From a virus: 34,074 bases of DNA. The notes beneath the pieces are model-generated. The model was not told the origin of the DNA. It was given only the letters and a program-made list of their open reading frames with translations, and made no database searches. Each line of letters begins with the position of its first letter. The stretch's first letter is position 1. The stretch is taken from positions 1 through 34,074 of the IMG/VR virus record IMGVR_UViG_3300010354_014451; one strand, written 5' to 3'. A program made the translations under genes and the position numbers. This document shows positions 8,047-13,992 of the stretch, in pieces.

Positions 8047-10218
8047 ATGACAGAAAATGAAATAAAAGGAGCTCCAATAATCTATCTTGATATGGATGGC
8101 GTTCTAGCAGATTTTGACGAAGCATATCATAGAAAATTTGGTCAGGCACCTGCACCTACTGCCAAAGAGGATCCCTATATTCAGCAATTAAGGGGTTCGG
8201 ATTTTTTTGCTACTCTCAATAAATTACCAGATGCTGATAAAGTTGTCTCTCTTGCTAAGAAATTTGGTAATGGAAAATACAGTATTTGCTCAAGTCCATT
8301 GAGAGACGATATTAAAAATACGTCACATTGGAAGGCTGTTTGGTTAAAGAAACACTACGGCAGTTCACCCCCTGAGCATATGGTGTTTACAGGTAAAAAA
8401 GACAGCTATGCAGTTAGGGGAGATCAGTGGAATGTGCTCATAGATGATAAACCTAGAAATATTGATGCATGGAACACTCGTGGCGGTAAAGGAATATTAT
8501 ATAATGGCTATACAGATAGCATCGAATACCTTGAAAGCGAATTAAAAAAAATTTTTACCAACGATAATGCAGAAGTAAATGAAGATTCCGATGATTCAAA
8601 AAAAAATGAATTCAAGGAAATGTTTGGTAATTTCTTACCAATAGCCATTGAAGTTCTTCATTTAAAGTCACTTCCAGAATTTCATTTTGAAGCATTTTTA
8701 GATCATCCTCATCAACCAACTTTTGGCATGTATGTTAACGGCGAGAATAAACTTTATGTAGGATTAAGTGGTCGACATCCTAATGATATTCTTAGAACTA
8801 TTGCACATGAGTTAACTCATTATAAACAAGATACCGAACATAAACTTGACGATAATAGCGGAAGAACTGGTAGTCCTGAAGAAAATGAAGCTAATTCTGT
8901 AGCAGGAGTGATAATGAGGATTTTTAACAAAAAATATCCTCATTATCTAAAAAGTAAACCTGTTATGGAATCTGAAACAGATGAAAGTCTTAAGGGAATT
9001 GCCGCAGCAGGATTATTAGGATTAGGAATGTTAGGTGGTCCAAAAGATGTAGCCAGTGGTAACCTACCACAAGATCTACAAAAGGCACAGCAGCAACATC
9101 GTGTTCAAATGGCCAAGAAACCTATGGCCAAAACCGCAGTGGCAAAACCAGCGGCAGCAAAACCTTTGCCTGCCAAAGCAACACCTTTATTAAAAGTAGC
9201 TAAGGCTAATGGTATTACAGGTGTAGAACTGGCACAATTTTTAGCACAAATGGAACATGAAAGTCTTGATTTTAAGAAGATGAAGGAAATAGGTAAATCT
9301 ACCTACTTCAACAAATATGATAATAAACTTGGTAACAAGTTCAAGGGTGATGGGGCACAATTTAGAGGTCGTGGTTTTATACAACTAACAGGCAGAGGAA
9401 ACTACACACAGGCCAGCCGTGATATATTTGGAGATGATCGTCTAGTGAAGAAACCAGACCTAGCAGCACAACCAGATATAGCCGCACGTATAGCAGTTTG
9501 GTATTGGACTGATCGTGTGAAACCTTTGGTCAAAGACTTTTCAGATACTACTCGTGTTACAAAGATTATCAATGGTGGTCTAAATGGCCTGCAAGATAGA
9601 GAAAATAATTTTAGAGATTATATGGCTAGCCTTGGCCTAATGGAAAAATGGTCAATGAAGTATAAAAAGAGCATCAACTGTGCCAATCCTAAAGGCTTTA
9701 GTCAACGTGCTCATTGTCAAGGTCGTAAGAAAACAGAAGATGTAGAACAAGATCCTGGACAACCAATACCATTTCCTGCAGGAACAACTTCTATAGACGT
9801 CAGTGATCCATACGATTGGTATAAATTAGGTATGGTTATTAGCGACTTAGATGATGCTAATCCTAAGGCATTTGGTAAAGGAGGGCCTAGCACCGTTATT
9901 GCGTTTGGTAGTGAAGATGAGGAGCATAGATTATTACCCCATCTTAAACGATTAGGACTTAAATTACAAGATATAGATAAGCCATCAGATACTGAAAAAA
10001 TTGTTCCTGCAAAAGCAGTATTAGACAAGTTTGAAGAAAATTTTGCTGATGGTCGTAACCCACAGGACAAGGGCGACAGCGGTAGACATGGCATTAAAAA
10101 AGGTATTTCAATAGCACAACTAAAAAAGATTAGATCCAGTGACTCAGCTAGCCCAAGAAAAAAGCAGTTGGCACACTGGCAGATCAATATGAGACAGGGG
10201 CGTAGTAAAAAAGGATAA
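8047..10218 (+). CDS. Multidomain fusion: HAD nucleotidase, zinc peptidase, GH19 lysozyme-like
   Basis: 723 residues. Residues about 10-165: HAD-type 5'(3')-deoxyribonucleotidase-like domain (IIYLDMDGVLADFDEAY, CSSPLRD, VLIDDKPRNIDAW). Residues about 190-300: gluzincin-like domain with His254-Glu-Leu-Thr-His258 (IAHELTHYKQ) and a downstream SPEENEANS that could supply the third ligand. An Ala/Lys/Pro-rich linker at about 345-380 follows. Residues about 385-545: GH19 chitinase/lysozyme-like fold (AQMEHES with Glu403 and Glu405; RGRGFIQLTGRGNY). The C-terminus has INCANPKGFSQRAHCQGRKK and a basic DSGRHGIKKGISIAQLKK region seen on other marine phage proteins. Likely a virion-associated or lysis enzyme acting on peptidoglycan. 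The nucleotidase is unexpected in that setting. Expression is from a near-leaderless late promoter. Confidence 0.85.
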   Translation: MTENEIKGAPIIYLDMDGVLADFDEAYHRKFGQAPAPTAKEDPYIQQLRGSDFFATLNKLPDADKVVSLAKKFGNGKYSICSSPLRDDIKNTSHWKAVWLKKHYGSSPPEHMVFTGKKDSYAVRGDQWNVLIDDKPRNIDAWNTRGGKGILYNGYTDSIEYLESELKKIFTNDNAEVNEDSDDSKKNEFKEMFGNFLPIAIEVLHLKSLPEFHFEAFLDHPHQPTFGMYVNGENKLYVGLSGRHPNDILRTIAHELTHYKQDTEHKLDDNSGRTGSPEENEANSVAGVIMRIFNKKYPHYLKSKPVMESETDESLKGIAAAGLLGLGMLGGPKDVASGNLPQDLQKAQQQHRVQMAKKPMAKTAVAKPAAAKPLPAKATPLLKVAKANGITGVELAQFLAQMEHESLDFKKMKEIGKSTYFNKYDNKLGNKFKGDGAQFRGRGFIQLTGRGNYTQASRDIFGDDRLVKKPDLAAQPDIAARIAVWYWTDRVKPLVKDFSDTTRVTKIINGGLNGLQDRENNFRDYMASLGLMEKWSMKYKKSINCANPKGFSQRAHCQGRKKTEDVEQDPGQPIPFPAGTTSIDVSDPYDWYKLGMVISDLDDANPKAFGKGGPSTVIAFGSEDEEHRLLPHLKRLGLKLQDIDKPSDTEKIVPAKAVLDKFEENFADGRNPQDKGDSGRHGIKKGISIAQLKKIRSSDSASPRKKQLAHWQINMRQGRSKKG

Positions 10219-10220
10219 CG

Positions 10221-10433
10221 ATGTTTTTAAATACAATCGCAGCAATTTTTATTATATACGCAATTTTAATTTTATATTCAACTAAAGACGGAATTAGCAA
10301 GCAGGTAAGACAGGCCTTAGGTCCAGAAGATTTAGAAAGACTTCAAACTGAGCTCGACTATCGCGAATATTGGGCTGTTTTATTATTTCTATTTGGTTTA
10401 TTAATCTTACTACCTAAATTAATAATGTGGTAA
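10221..10433 (+). CDS. Small two-TM membrane protein (possible holin)
   Basis: 70 residues with a hydrophobic N-terminal segment (about 2-20, IAAIFIIYAILILY), a charged middle (KQVRQALGPEDLERLQTELD) and a second membrane segment near the C-terminus (VLLFLFGLLILLPKLIMW). It starts two bases after the GH19 fusion gene behind AAGGATA and is followed by a strong terminator. Size, two membrane spans and position next to a wall hydrolase make a holin or lysis-accessory role reasonable, but no family signature is visible. Confidence 0.65.
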   Translation: MFLNTIAAIFIIYAILILYSTKDGISKQVRQALGPEDLERLQTELDYREYWAVLLFLFGLLILLPKLIMW

Positions 10434-10457
10434 AAAAAGGGCTCAAAGAGCCCTTTT
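10434..10457. terminator. Bidirectional rho-independent terminator
   Basis: AAAAGGGCTC, loop AAA, GAGCCCTTTT with extra A and T tracts. It lies directly after the stop of 10221-10433 and before the stop of the convergent gene 10479-10754, so it can serve both. Confidence 0.9.
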
Positions 10458-10478
10458 TAGTATCCTCTATGAGGTAAA

Positions 10479-10754
10479 TTATTTCTTGTGATTTCCTGCT
10501 GCATTGACAAAGTCATACATCTTTTGTGCAGTTTCTAGAACTTTGTCAAGACCTGGAAATTCTGGCATACCGACTGTAGTCACAATTTGACCATTCTTGT
10601 CGTCACGCTTTGCACTCATTTCCCAACCTTGAAACTTGTAGGTGTATTCAGCTTGGACAAGATCTTTGGCCATGTGTAGAATATCTGTACGAATTTCGTA
10701 GCCATTCTTATTAAACTTAACTTCTGGTGCTTTAGGTAGATTAAAATCAGACAT
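10479..10754 (-). CDS. Hypothetical protein, 91 residues
   Basis: Not recognised. A soluble protein with one clear amphipathic stretch (TDILHMAKDLVQAEYTYKF) and a strand-like middle (GWEMSAKRDDKNGQIVTT). Its start is supported by AAAGGAG six bases upstream. It is the last gene of a minus-strand island of small genes, and its leader contains the ACACACATA motif shared with two other genes of the island. Minus-strand clusters in T4-like phages usually hold early genes, so an early role is possible. Confidence 0.7.
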   Translation of the reverse strand: MSDFNLPKAPEVKFNKNGYEIRTDILHMAKDLVQAEYTYKFQGWEMSAKRDDKNGQIVTTVGMPEFPGLDKVLETAQKMYDFVNAAGNHKK

Positions 10755-10760
10755 TTTTTA

Positions 10761-10780
10761 CTCCTTTATGTGTGTATGTC
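10761..10780 (-). promoter_or_regulatory. Shared leader motif ATACACACATA-AAGGAG
   Basis: On the minus strand GACATACACACATAAAGGAG lies directly before the 10754 start. The same ACACA(C/T)A(C)ATA element followed by a G-rich ribosome site precedes the genes starting at 11005 and 11447. It covers the SD and may be a 5'UTR or early-promoter element. Confidence 0.45.
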
Positions 10781-10786
10781 TATCTG

Positions 10787-11005
10787 CTAGATTTTATAAG
10801 GAGCAGCAGAAGGCTCCTGCTTTCTATAATTTACAAATGAAAACATTGTATTCATAGAATGCTTTGTTAATTTCTTAACAAATTCCGTTTGAGTATCAAT
10901 ATATGCATGGGCCGCAGTATTAAGATCGTTATCTTTTATAAGATGATTAACTGCTGCCTTTTTATAAGACTGAACCGAATCAATAATAACATCTGGATTA
11001 AACAT
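10787..11005 (-). CDS. Hypothetical small helical protein, 72 residues (phasin-like pattern)
   Basis: 72 residues, predicted almost wholly helical. The core, AAHAYIDTQTEFVKKLTKHS, has the aromatic/Gln/Thr pattern found in phasin-type helical proteins, but the match is short and may be coincidental. The start lies behind a G-run (TAGGGGGATAT). It belongs to the minus-strand island and shares the ACACACATA leader element. A phasin would bind polyhydroxyalkanoate granules or act as a chaperone-like coat; that function is not established here. Confidence 0.62.
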   Translation of the reverse strand: MFNPDVIIDSVQSYKKAAVNHLIKDNDLNTAAHAYIDTQTEFVKKLTKHSMNTMFSFVNYRKQEPSAAPYKI

Positions 11006-11010
11006 ATATC

Positions 11011-11026
11011 CCCCTATGTGTGTAGT
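11011..11026 (-). promoter_or_regulatory. Shared leader motif ACTACACACATAGGGG
   Basis: Second copy of the leader element, reading ACTACACACATAGGGG on the minus strand, directly before the start of the 72-residue gene. An inverted repeat (TAATCTA 11034-11040 with TAGATTA 11052-11058) lies just upstream and could end transcription of the mini-gene string. Confidence 0.42.
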
Positions 11027-11055
11027 ATATATTTAATCTAAGACAAAGATCTAGA

Positions 11056-11163
11056 TTATTTGAGCATTAATTTACGTGCAGACCTCCAACGACCTTGCCT
11101 TGTCAATTTGCTCGCTATCATCCCTTCATACCATGCAGAACATAATGTTTTAATTAGAGTCAT
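11056..11163 (-). CDS. Mini-gene, 35-residue basic protein
   Basis: A complete 35-codon frame starting MTLIKTLCSAWYEGM and ending GRWRSARKLMLK, too short for routine gene calling. It overlaps the stop of the preceding mini-gene by four bases (ATGA), which argues for real coupled translation. Strongly basic, with a hydrophobic N-terminal helix; the style recalls the small Arg-rich DUF1127-type proteins of proteobacteria. It is one of three consecutive mini-genes. Function unknown. Confidence 0.5.
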   Translation of the reverse strand: MTLIKTLCSAWYEGMIASKLTRQGRWRSARKLMLK

Positions 11164-11273
11164 TGCCATAGTCCTTTACCTTTATAGTAGTTCATATACA
11201 TTCTAGCACGTCGTTCTCCGCTGGCTTCAAGAGCTAAAAATATTCGTTGCATTATTGTTTTAAATTTGATCAT
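11160..11273 (-). CDS. Mini-gene, 37-residue basic protein
   Basis: A complete 37-codon frame, beginning MIKFKTIMQRIFLALEASGE and ending with RRARMYMNYYKGKGLWQ. The ATG abuts the stop codon of the upstream gene (TAAATG) and the stop overlaps the next start (ATGA), so spacing supports a three-gene coupled string. Basic, helical, no membrane segment. Similar in style to small Arg-rich regulators or host-takeover peptides, but no family is recognised. Confidence 0.52.
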   Translation of the reverse strand: MIKFKTIMQRIFLALEASGERRARMYMNYYKGKGLWQ

Positions 11274-11447
11274 TTACATTTCCTTATGGGATTTATATTC
11301 GAACTCTTTGATGTAGTTTTCAAGAGTTGCAGCATCGGTTATGCTTTTTCTGCTAAGGTATGATTCAAGACGAGTCTGATAAGACTCATTTGGGAACATC
11401 TCAGCTAGGCGCTCAAGGATATTGAGCATGAGAGTTGATATAGACAT
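11274..11447 (-). CDS. 57-residue small protein, DUF3563-like
   Basis: Start set at 11447 because AGGAGAAAA lies just upstream; the longer frame to 11609 would run through the divergent promoter region and has no ribosome site. The protein MSISTLMLNILERLAEMFPN, followed by YLSRKSITDAATLENYIKEF, has the pattern of DUF3563: a helix followed by a YL...(I/V)TD.A.LE motif. That family consists of short proteobacterial proteins of unknown role. First gene of the three-gene minus-strand string, with the shared ACACATACATA leader. Confidence 0.62.
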   Translation of the reverse strand: MSISTLMLNILERLAEMFPNESYQTRLESYLSRKSITDAATLENYIKEFEYKSHKEM

Positions 11448-11457
11448 TTTGTATTTT

Positions 11458-11474
11458 CTCCTATGTATGTGTAT
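11458..11474 (-). promoter_or_regulatory. Shared leader motif ATACACATACATAGGAG
   Basis: Third copy of the minus-strand leader element, with one base change from the other two, ending in the ribosome site of the DUF3563-like gene. The 117-base spacer to the divergent gene at 11566 holds this element and the late promoter of the + strand gene. Confidence 0.42.
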
Positions 11475-11540
11475 ATGCATATTTAGTTTAGATTTGTTGT
11501 GCAGTGCAGCAATATAGAATTTTTTATTCTTTTGCTGTAA

Positions 11541-11548
11541 AATAAATA
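11541..11548 (+). promoter_or_regulatory. T4-type late promoter (AATAAATA)
   Basis: AATAAATATTATT lies 17 bases before the ATG at 11566, with AAGGAA between. This copy yields a short leader that includes a ribosome site, unlike the leaderless copies. Confidence 0.5.
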
Positions 11549-11565
11549 TTATTAAGGAATTTGAA

Positions 11566-11826
11566 ATGAAAAAAACAACACGAAGCCTTATTGAAGAACT
11601 AAACAGCATAGCAGCAAAGCGTGATCAAGAAGCAGTTCTTGAAGCTAGAGCAACTCACATTATAAATGGTGCTATAAATTTGCTTCAATCTATTAGAGAA
11701 AACTTCAATGAAGAACAGGCTTCTGAGTTAGAAAGAAGGTTATTAAACAGCATTAAAGGATCTGATCCTAGTAAATTTACACGTGGAATTAGAAAAATTA
11801 GAGATTCTAAATTTGATAAAAAATAG
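11566..11826 (+). CDS. Hypothetical helical protein, 86 residues
   Basis: Predicted all-helical: TTRSLIEELNSIAAKRDQEA at the start, a middle hydrophobic helix (THIINGAINLLQSIRENF), and a basic C-terminus (FTRGIRKIRDSKFDKK). The N-terminus carries a LIEE motif that could be read as a prohead-protease type site, but it is also ordinary helix sequence. SD AAGGA precedes the ATG. Proteins of this style recur in T4-like marine phages without known role. Late expression is inferred from the upstream octamer. Confidence 0.68.
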   Translation: MKKTTRSLIEELNSIAAKRDQEAVLEARATHIINGAINLLQSIRENFNEEQASELERRLLNSIKGSDPSKFTRGIRKIRDSKFDKK

Positions 11827-11853
11827 CCATATCAACAAAATTTATTCGAACAG

Positions 11854-11861
11854 GATAAATA
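11854..11861 (+). promoter_or_regulatory. T4-type late promoter (GATAAATA)
   Basis: GATAAATAA, 50 bases before the ATG at 11912. It would start a leader holding the 11871-11888 hairpin and a good ribosome site. Confidence 0.5.
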
Positions 11862-11870
11862 AAAACATAC

Positions 11871-11888
11871 AGCACTTGTTTAAGTGCT
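11871..11888 (+). other. 5'UTR stem-loop
   Basis: AGCACTT, loop GTTT, AAGTGCT: a perfect 7-bp stem near the predicted 5' end of the 11912 message. Such hairpins often protect abundant phage late mRNAs from decay. There is no T-tract, so it is not a terminator. Confidence 0.6.
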
Positions 11889-11911
11889 TATAGATTTAGG
11901 AGAAAACTAAA

Positions 11912-12322
11912 ATGCCAAGTATTTTAAAGAAAAATGAATCAGTTCATGGCTTACCATTATTCAAGAACGGTGTAAGTCTACAACTATTCCAAATTACATT
12001 CCCACAAAGCGTTCACAATAAGACAAGTGCTACAACAGCAGGTGTAAAGAGCCCCGTAGTTCAGGCTCTAGAAGCCATTCAAGCTCGTGTTAGCGTAGAA
12101 ATGGTTATGCCTCCACAAACAGCAGGAACAGTGGTTCCTATCGCTGTAGCTGCTCTAGGCGGTGACTATCCAAGTGACAACTATGACGGAACAGCAGGTA
12201 ACGAAACAATGGCTTCTTACCTACAGGGTCTAGTTCAAGCTGCTGGAACATCTACCGGTGCCCTACAGAGCGTGAACGTATGGCAAGCTACTGTTACAAG
12301 TGGTTGGCCAGCAATTTCCTAA
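11912..12322 (+). CDS. Unknown protein, probably abundant virion component
   Basis: 136 residues, not recognised. After a basic start (MPSILKKNESVHGLPLF) it is rich in Ala, Thr, Val, Gly and Ser, with a helix at about 49-65 and strand-like Val/Pro/Thr stretches, as in small capsid or tube proteins. The gene stands alone: its own late octamer, a stem-loop at the mRNA 5' end, a strong AGGAG site and a hairpin terminator directly behind. This arrangement is typical of a highly expressed structural protein. A head-decoration or similar role is inferred and not shown. Confidence 0.72.
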   Translation: MPSILKKNESVHGLPLFKNGVSLQLFQITFPQSVHNKTSATTAGVKSPVVQALEAIQARVSVEMVMPPQTAGTVVPIAVAALGGDYPSDNYDGTAGNETMASYLQGLVQAAGTSTGALQSVNVWQATVTSGWPAIS

Positions 12323-12340
12323 TATTAAATTTAGGACACC

Positions 12341-12366
12341 AAAAAGCGGCTCCGGCCGCTTTTTTT
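12341..12366 (+). terminator. Rho-independent terminator
   Basis: AAAAAGCGGC, loop TCCG, GCCGCTTTTTT. It ends the single-gene 11912 unit and precedes the late promoter of 12401. Confidence 0.92.
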
Positions 12367-12369
12367 ATC

Positions 12370-12377
12370 TATAAATA
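12370..12377 (+). promoter_or_regulatory. T4-type late promoter (TATAAATA)
   Basis: A perfect TATAAATA 23 bases before the ATG at 12401 and immediately after the 12341 terminator. It restarts late transcription for the 12401-13965 gene run. Confidence 0.65.
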
Positions 12378-12400
12378 TCTATTATATAGGTATATAAAAT

Positions 12401-12826
12401 ATGATTATTATAGAAATTCAAACCTTAATCGATATTACAGATTCCAAGGTCAATAGACCTAACAGAAGTCAATTAAAAGAACATGACCAGTTTAGAAATT
12501 TTTCTACCCTAAAACAATGTGTGGAACTAAGGTCAAACATTACCTATGAAACTGCTCCTGTAGTAGATGTTAAAGATCTAAAAAATTTAGAGTTTGGTTC
12601 AGCTTTCAAAGGTAAACATAGTGTCTGGACATTTAAGTTTTCTCCTGATAGGGCAGGTGTATACAGTGATGGTCTTAGTGAAATAGGCTGCTTAATAGAA
12701 GATATTCACGGGGTTCCTATCATTCAAAATCTAACAGAAACGGTAAATATTGCTAAGGCAATCTTTGATTTAAAAGATCCCGCCAACAAAAATACAATCA
12801 TCAAGGCAATTCAAGGCACAATTTAG
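12401..12826 (+). CDS. Hypothetical phage protein, 141 residues
   Basis: Not recognised. A mixed alpha/beta protein with a strand-like core (HSVWTFKFSPDRAGVYSDG), a loop with one Cys, and a C-terminal amphipathic helix. It is the first gene after the 12341 terminator and its late promoter, so it heads a run of five short genes reaching the 13993 gene. Nothing indicates a membrane segment. Virion or assembly role possible from context only. Confidence 0.68.
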   Translation: MIIIEIQTLIDITDSKVNRPNRSQLKEHDQFRNFSTLKQCVELRSNITYETAPVVDVKDLKNLEFGSAFKGKHSVWTFKFSPDRAGVYSDGLSEIGCLIEDIHGVPIIQNLTETVNIAKAIFDLKDPANKNTIIKAIQGTI

Positions 12827-12858
12827 GCTCCGTATTTTTTAAAGAAAGGAACAGTATT

Positions 12859-13092
12859 GTGTCTGGACCCTCAGATATTGAAAAAGAAAATTTAGAAGCG
12901 CATGTTGAGTTATGCGCTATTAGATATAAAGAACTAGAAAGCCGTCTCGAAAATATCGAAAAAAAGGTCAGCAGTCTTGCCGATGCTATTAAGGACAGCC
13001 ATCTAAGCACAATTAAAGTTTTAATTGGCACAGCCGGAACTGTTGTTGCCAGCGTGTTAGGTCTAGTTATCGTAATGGTTCAAAAACTTTAA
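12859..13092 (+). CDS. XhlA-like coiled-coil membrane protein (possible holin accessory)
   Basis: 77 residues starting with GTG, chosen because AAAGGA lies eight bases upstream. Residues about 5-48 form a heptad-rich coiled coil (ELESRLENIEKKVSSLADAI), followed by one C-terminal membrane span (VLIGTAGTVVASVLGLVIVM). This architecture matches hemolysin XhlA-type phage proteins, which work with holins in lysis. In this window no partner lies directly beside it, but two wall hydrolases are encoded elsewhere. The function is a family-level inference. Confidence 0.66.
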   Translation: MSGPSDIEKENLEAHVELCAIRYKELESRLENIEKKVSSLADAIKDSHLSTIKVLIGTAGTVVASVLGLVIVMVQKL

Positions 13093-13093
13093 T

Positions 13094-13498
13094 ATGAAAA
13101 TATTTGAACTACTGGAACAGACAATTGGATCTACTGGGTCGTCTGCCGGCCAGGTAGGCACAGTTCAGCCTGTAAGTAACAAACCTAGCGATAGGCCAGC
13201 TGCTGCGACTAGTCAACAAACTACTCAGTCTACACCTAGTTCTAAATCTTTAGATAATTTATTGAAGCAGAATCAAATCAATGTTAAAAGCACAGACGAT
13301 TTTATTCGAGCATTTGATGCAGTTCAACAAAATCAATCTATTGATAAACTACCACCAGAACAACAAAAAGCCATTTCAGACTATACAAAAGCAACTATCA
13401 CTAAACCCGGATTACCTACACAAATGGCTACTTTGTTGAAAACTATTAAAACCAGCGCACCTCAAAGCTCTGCGAAGATACCCATTCAACAAAAATGA
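13094..13498 (+). CDS. Ser/Gln/Thr-rich protein with MKIFELLEQ N-terminus
   Basis: 134 residues. The N-terminus MKIFELLEQTIGS has the form MKxxExhxE, like the short capsid-targeting sequences of T4 internal head proteins that are cut by the prohead protease after hydrophobic-x-Glu. The next 50 residues are low complexity (Ser, Thr, Gln, Pro), followed by a helical part (NQINVKSTDDFIRAFDAVQQ). It starts one base after the previous gene and overlaps the next by four bases. Candidate internal or scaffold-associated protein. Not otherwise recognised. Confidence 0.66.
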   Translation: MKIFELLEQTIGSTGSSAGQVGTVQPVSNKPSDRPAAATSQQTTQSTPSSKSLDNLLKQNQINVKSTDDFIRAFDAVQQNQSIDKLPPEQQKAISDYTKATITKPGLPTQMATLLKTIKTSAPQSSAKIPIQQK

Positions 13499-13965
13499 AT
13501 CGAAGCCCTCAGGAAATTATCCTAGAAATTCAAAAAATTAATCAGCGTGTTACTACAGAACTACGCAAAAAAGGCTATGTTCCTGCTAGAAAGATTTCAG
13601 ACGGTTCTACAAAAATTGGTAACTTTATTATTAAAAAGCACGATAATGGAACCTACTTTATCATTGATATAACAGGTGAAATAATTGTAGAAAATATTAA
13701 TTTGCCTCATACCGCTGCTGTAGTTGCTAATAGATTAGCACTAGGATTTTATTCAGATAAGAGTATTTTAGATGTAGATCGCAGATATGGGCATTACAGC
13801 TTTGACGAACAGCTATATAGAGCTAATTTTAACAGAACTTTCAAAGACAAACAGTATGATAGGGCCGAAATTTTAATAGAAAAATTTAGAATAGCTAAAT
13901 TAAAGAAAGAATCTTGTCGTCAGAAGATAGTAGACGGGTTTAACAAACTTGTAAAAACGGCATAA
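13495..13965 (+). CDS. Hypothetical protein, 156 residues
   Basis: Not recognised. An N-terminal helix (SPQEIILEIQKINQRVTTEL) is followed by a strand-rich middle (GNFIIKKHDNGTYFIIDITG) and a basic helical C-terminus. It overlaps the preceding gene by four bases and lies just before the 499-residue protein at 13993. The stop codon sits inside a late-promoter octamer (CATAAATA). Proteins with the same plan are frequent in T4-like marine phages and lack assigned roles; that is recollection, not a search result. Confidence 0.65.
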   Translation: MNRSPQEIILEIQKINQRVTTELRKKGYVPARKISDGSTKIGNFIIKKHDNGTYFIIDITGEIIVENINLPHTAAVVANRLALGFYSDKSILDVDRRYGHYSFDEQLYRANFNRTFKDKQYDRAEILIEKFRIAKLKKESCRQKIVDGFNKLVKTA

Positions 13966-13968
13966 ATA
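13961..13968 (+). promoter_or_regulatory. T4-type late promoter-like octamer (CATAAATA)
   Basis: CATAAATA overlaps the stop codon of 13495-13965 and lies 24 bases before the ATG at 13993. C at the first position departs from the T/G/A seen elsewhere, so it is weaker. Confidence 0.4.
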
Positions 13969-13992
13969 AAAGATATATTTTTGGATCATACA

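Noticed and set aside
9717-10187. Minus-strand frame of 156 codons opposite the GH19 fusion
   Set aside because: Cys/Leu/Ser-rich shadow of a coding strand; no start signal.
11448-11609. Longer version of the DUF3563-like gene up to 11609
   Set aside because: The extra 54 codons run through the divergent promoter region; the AGGAG site points to the shorter start at 11447.
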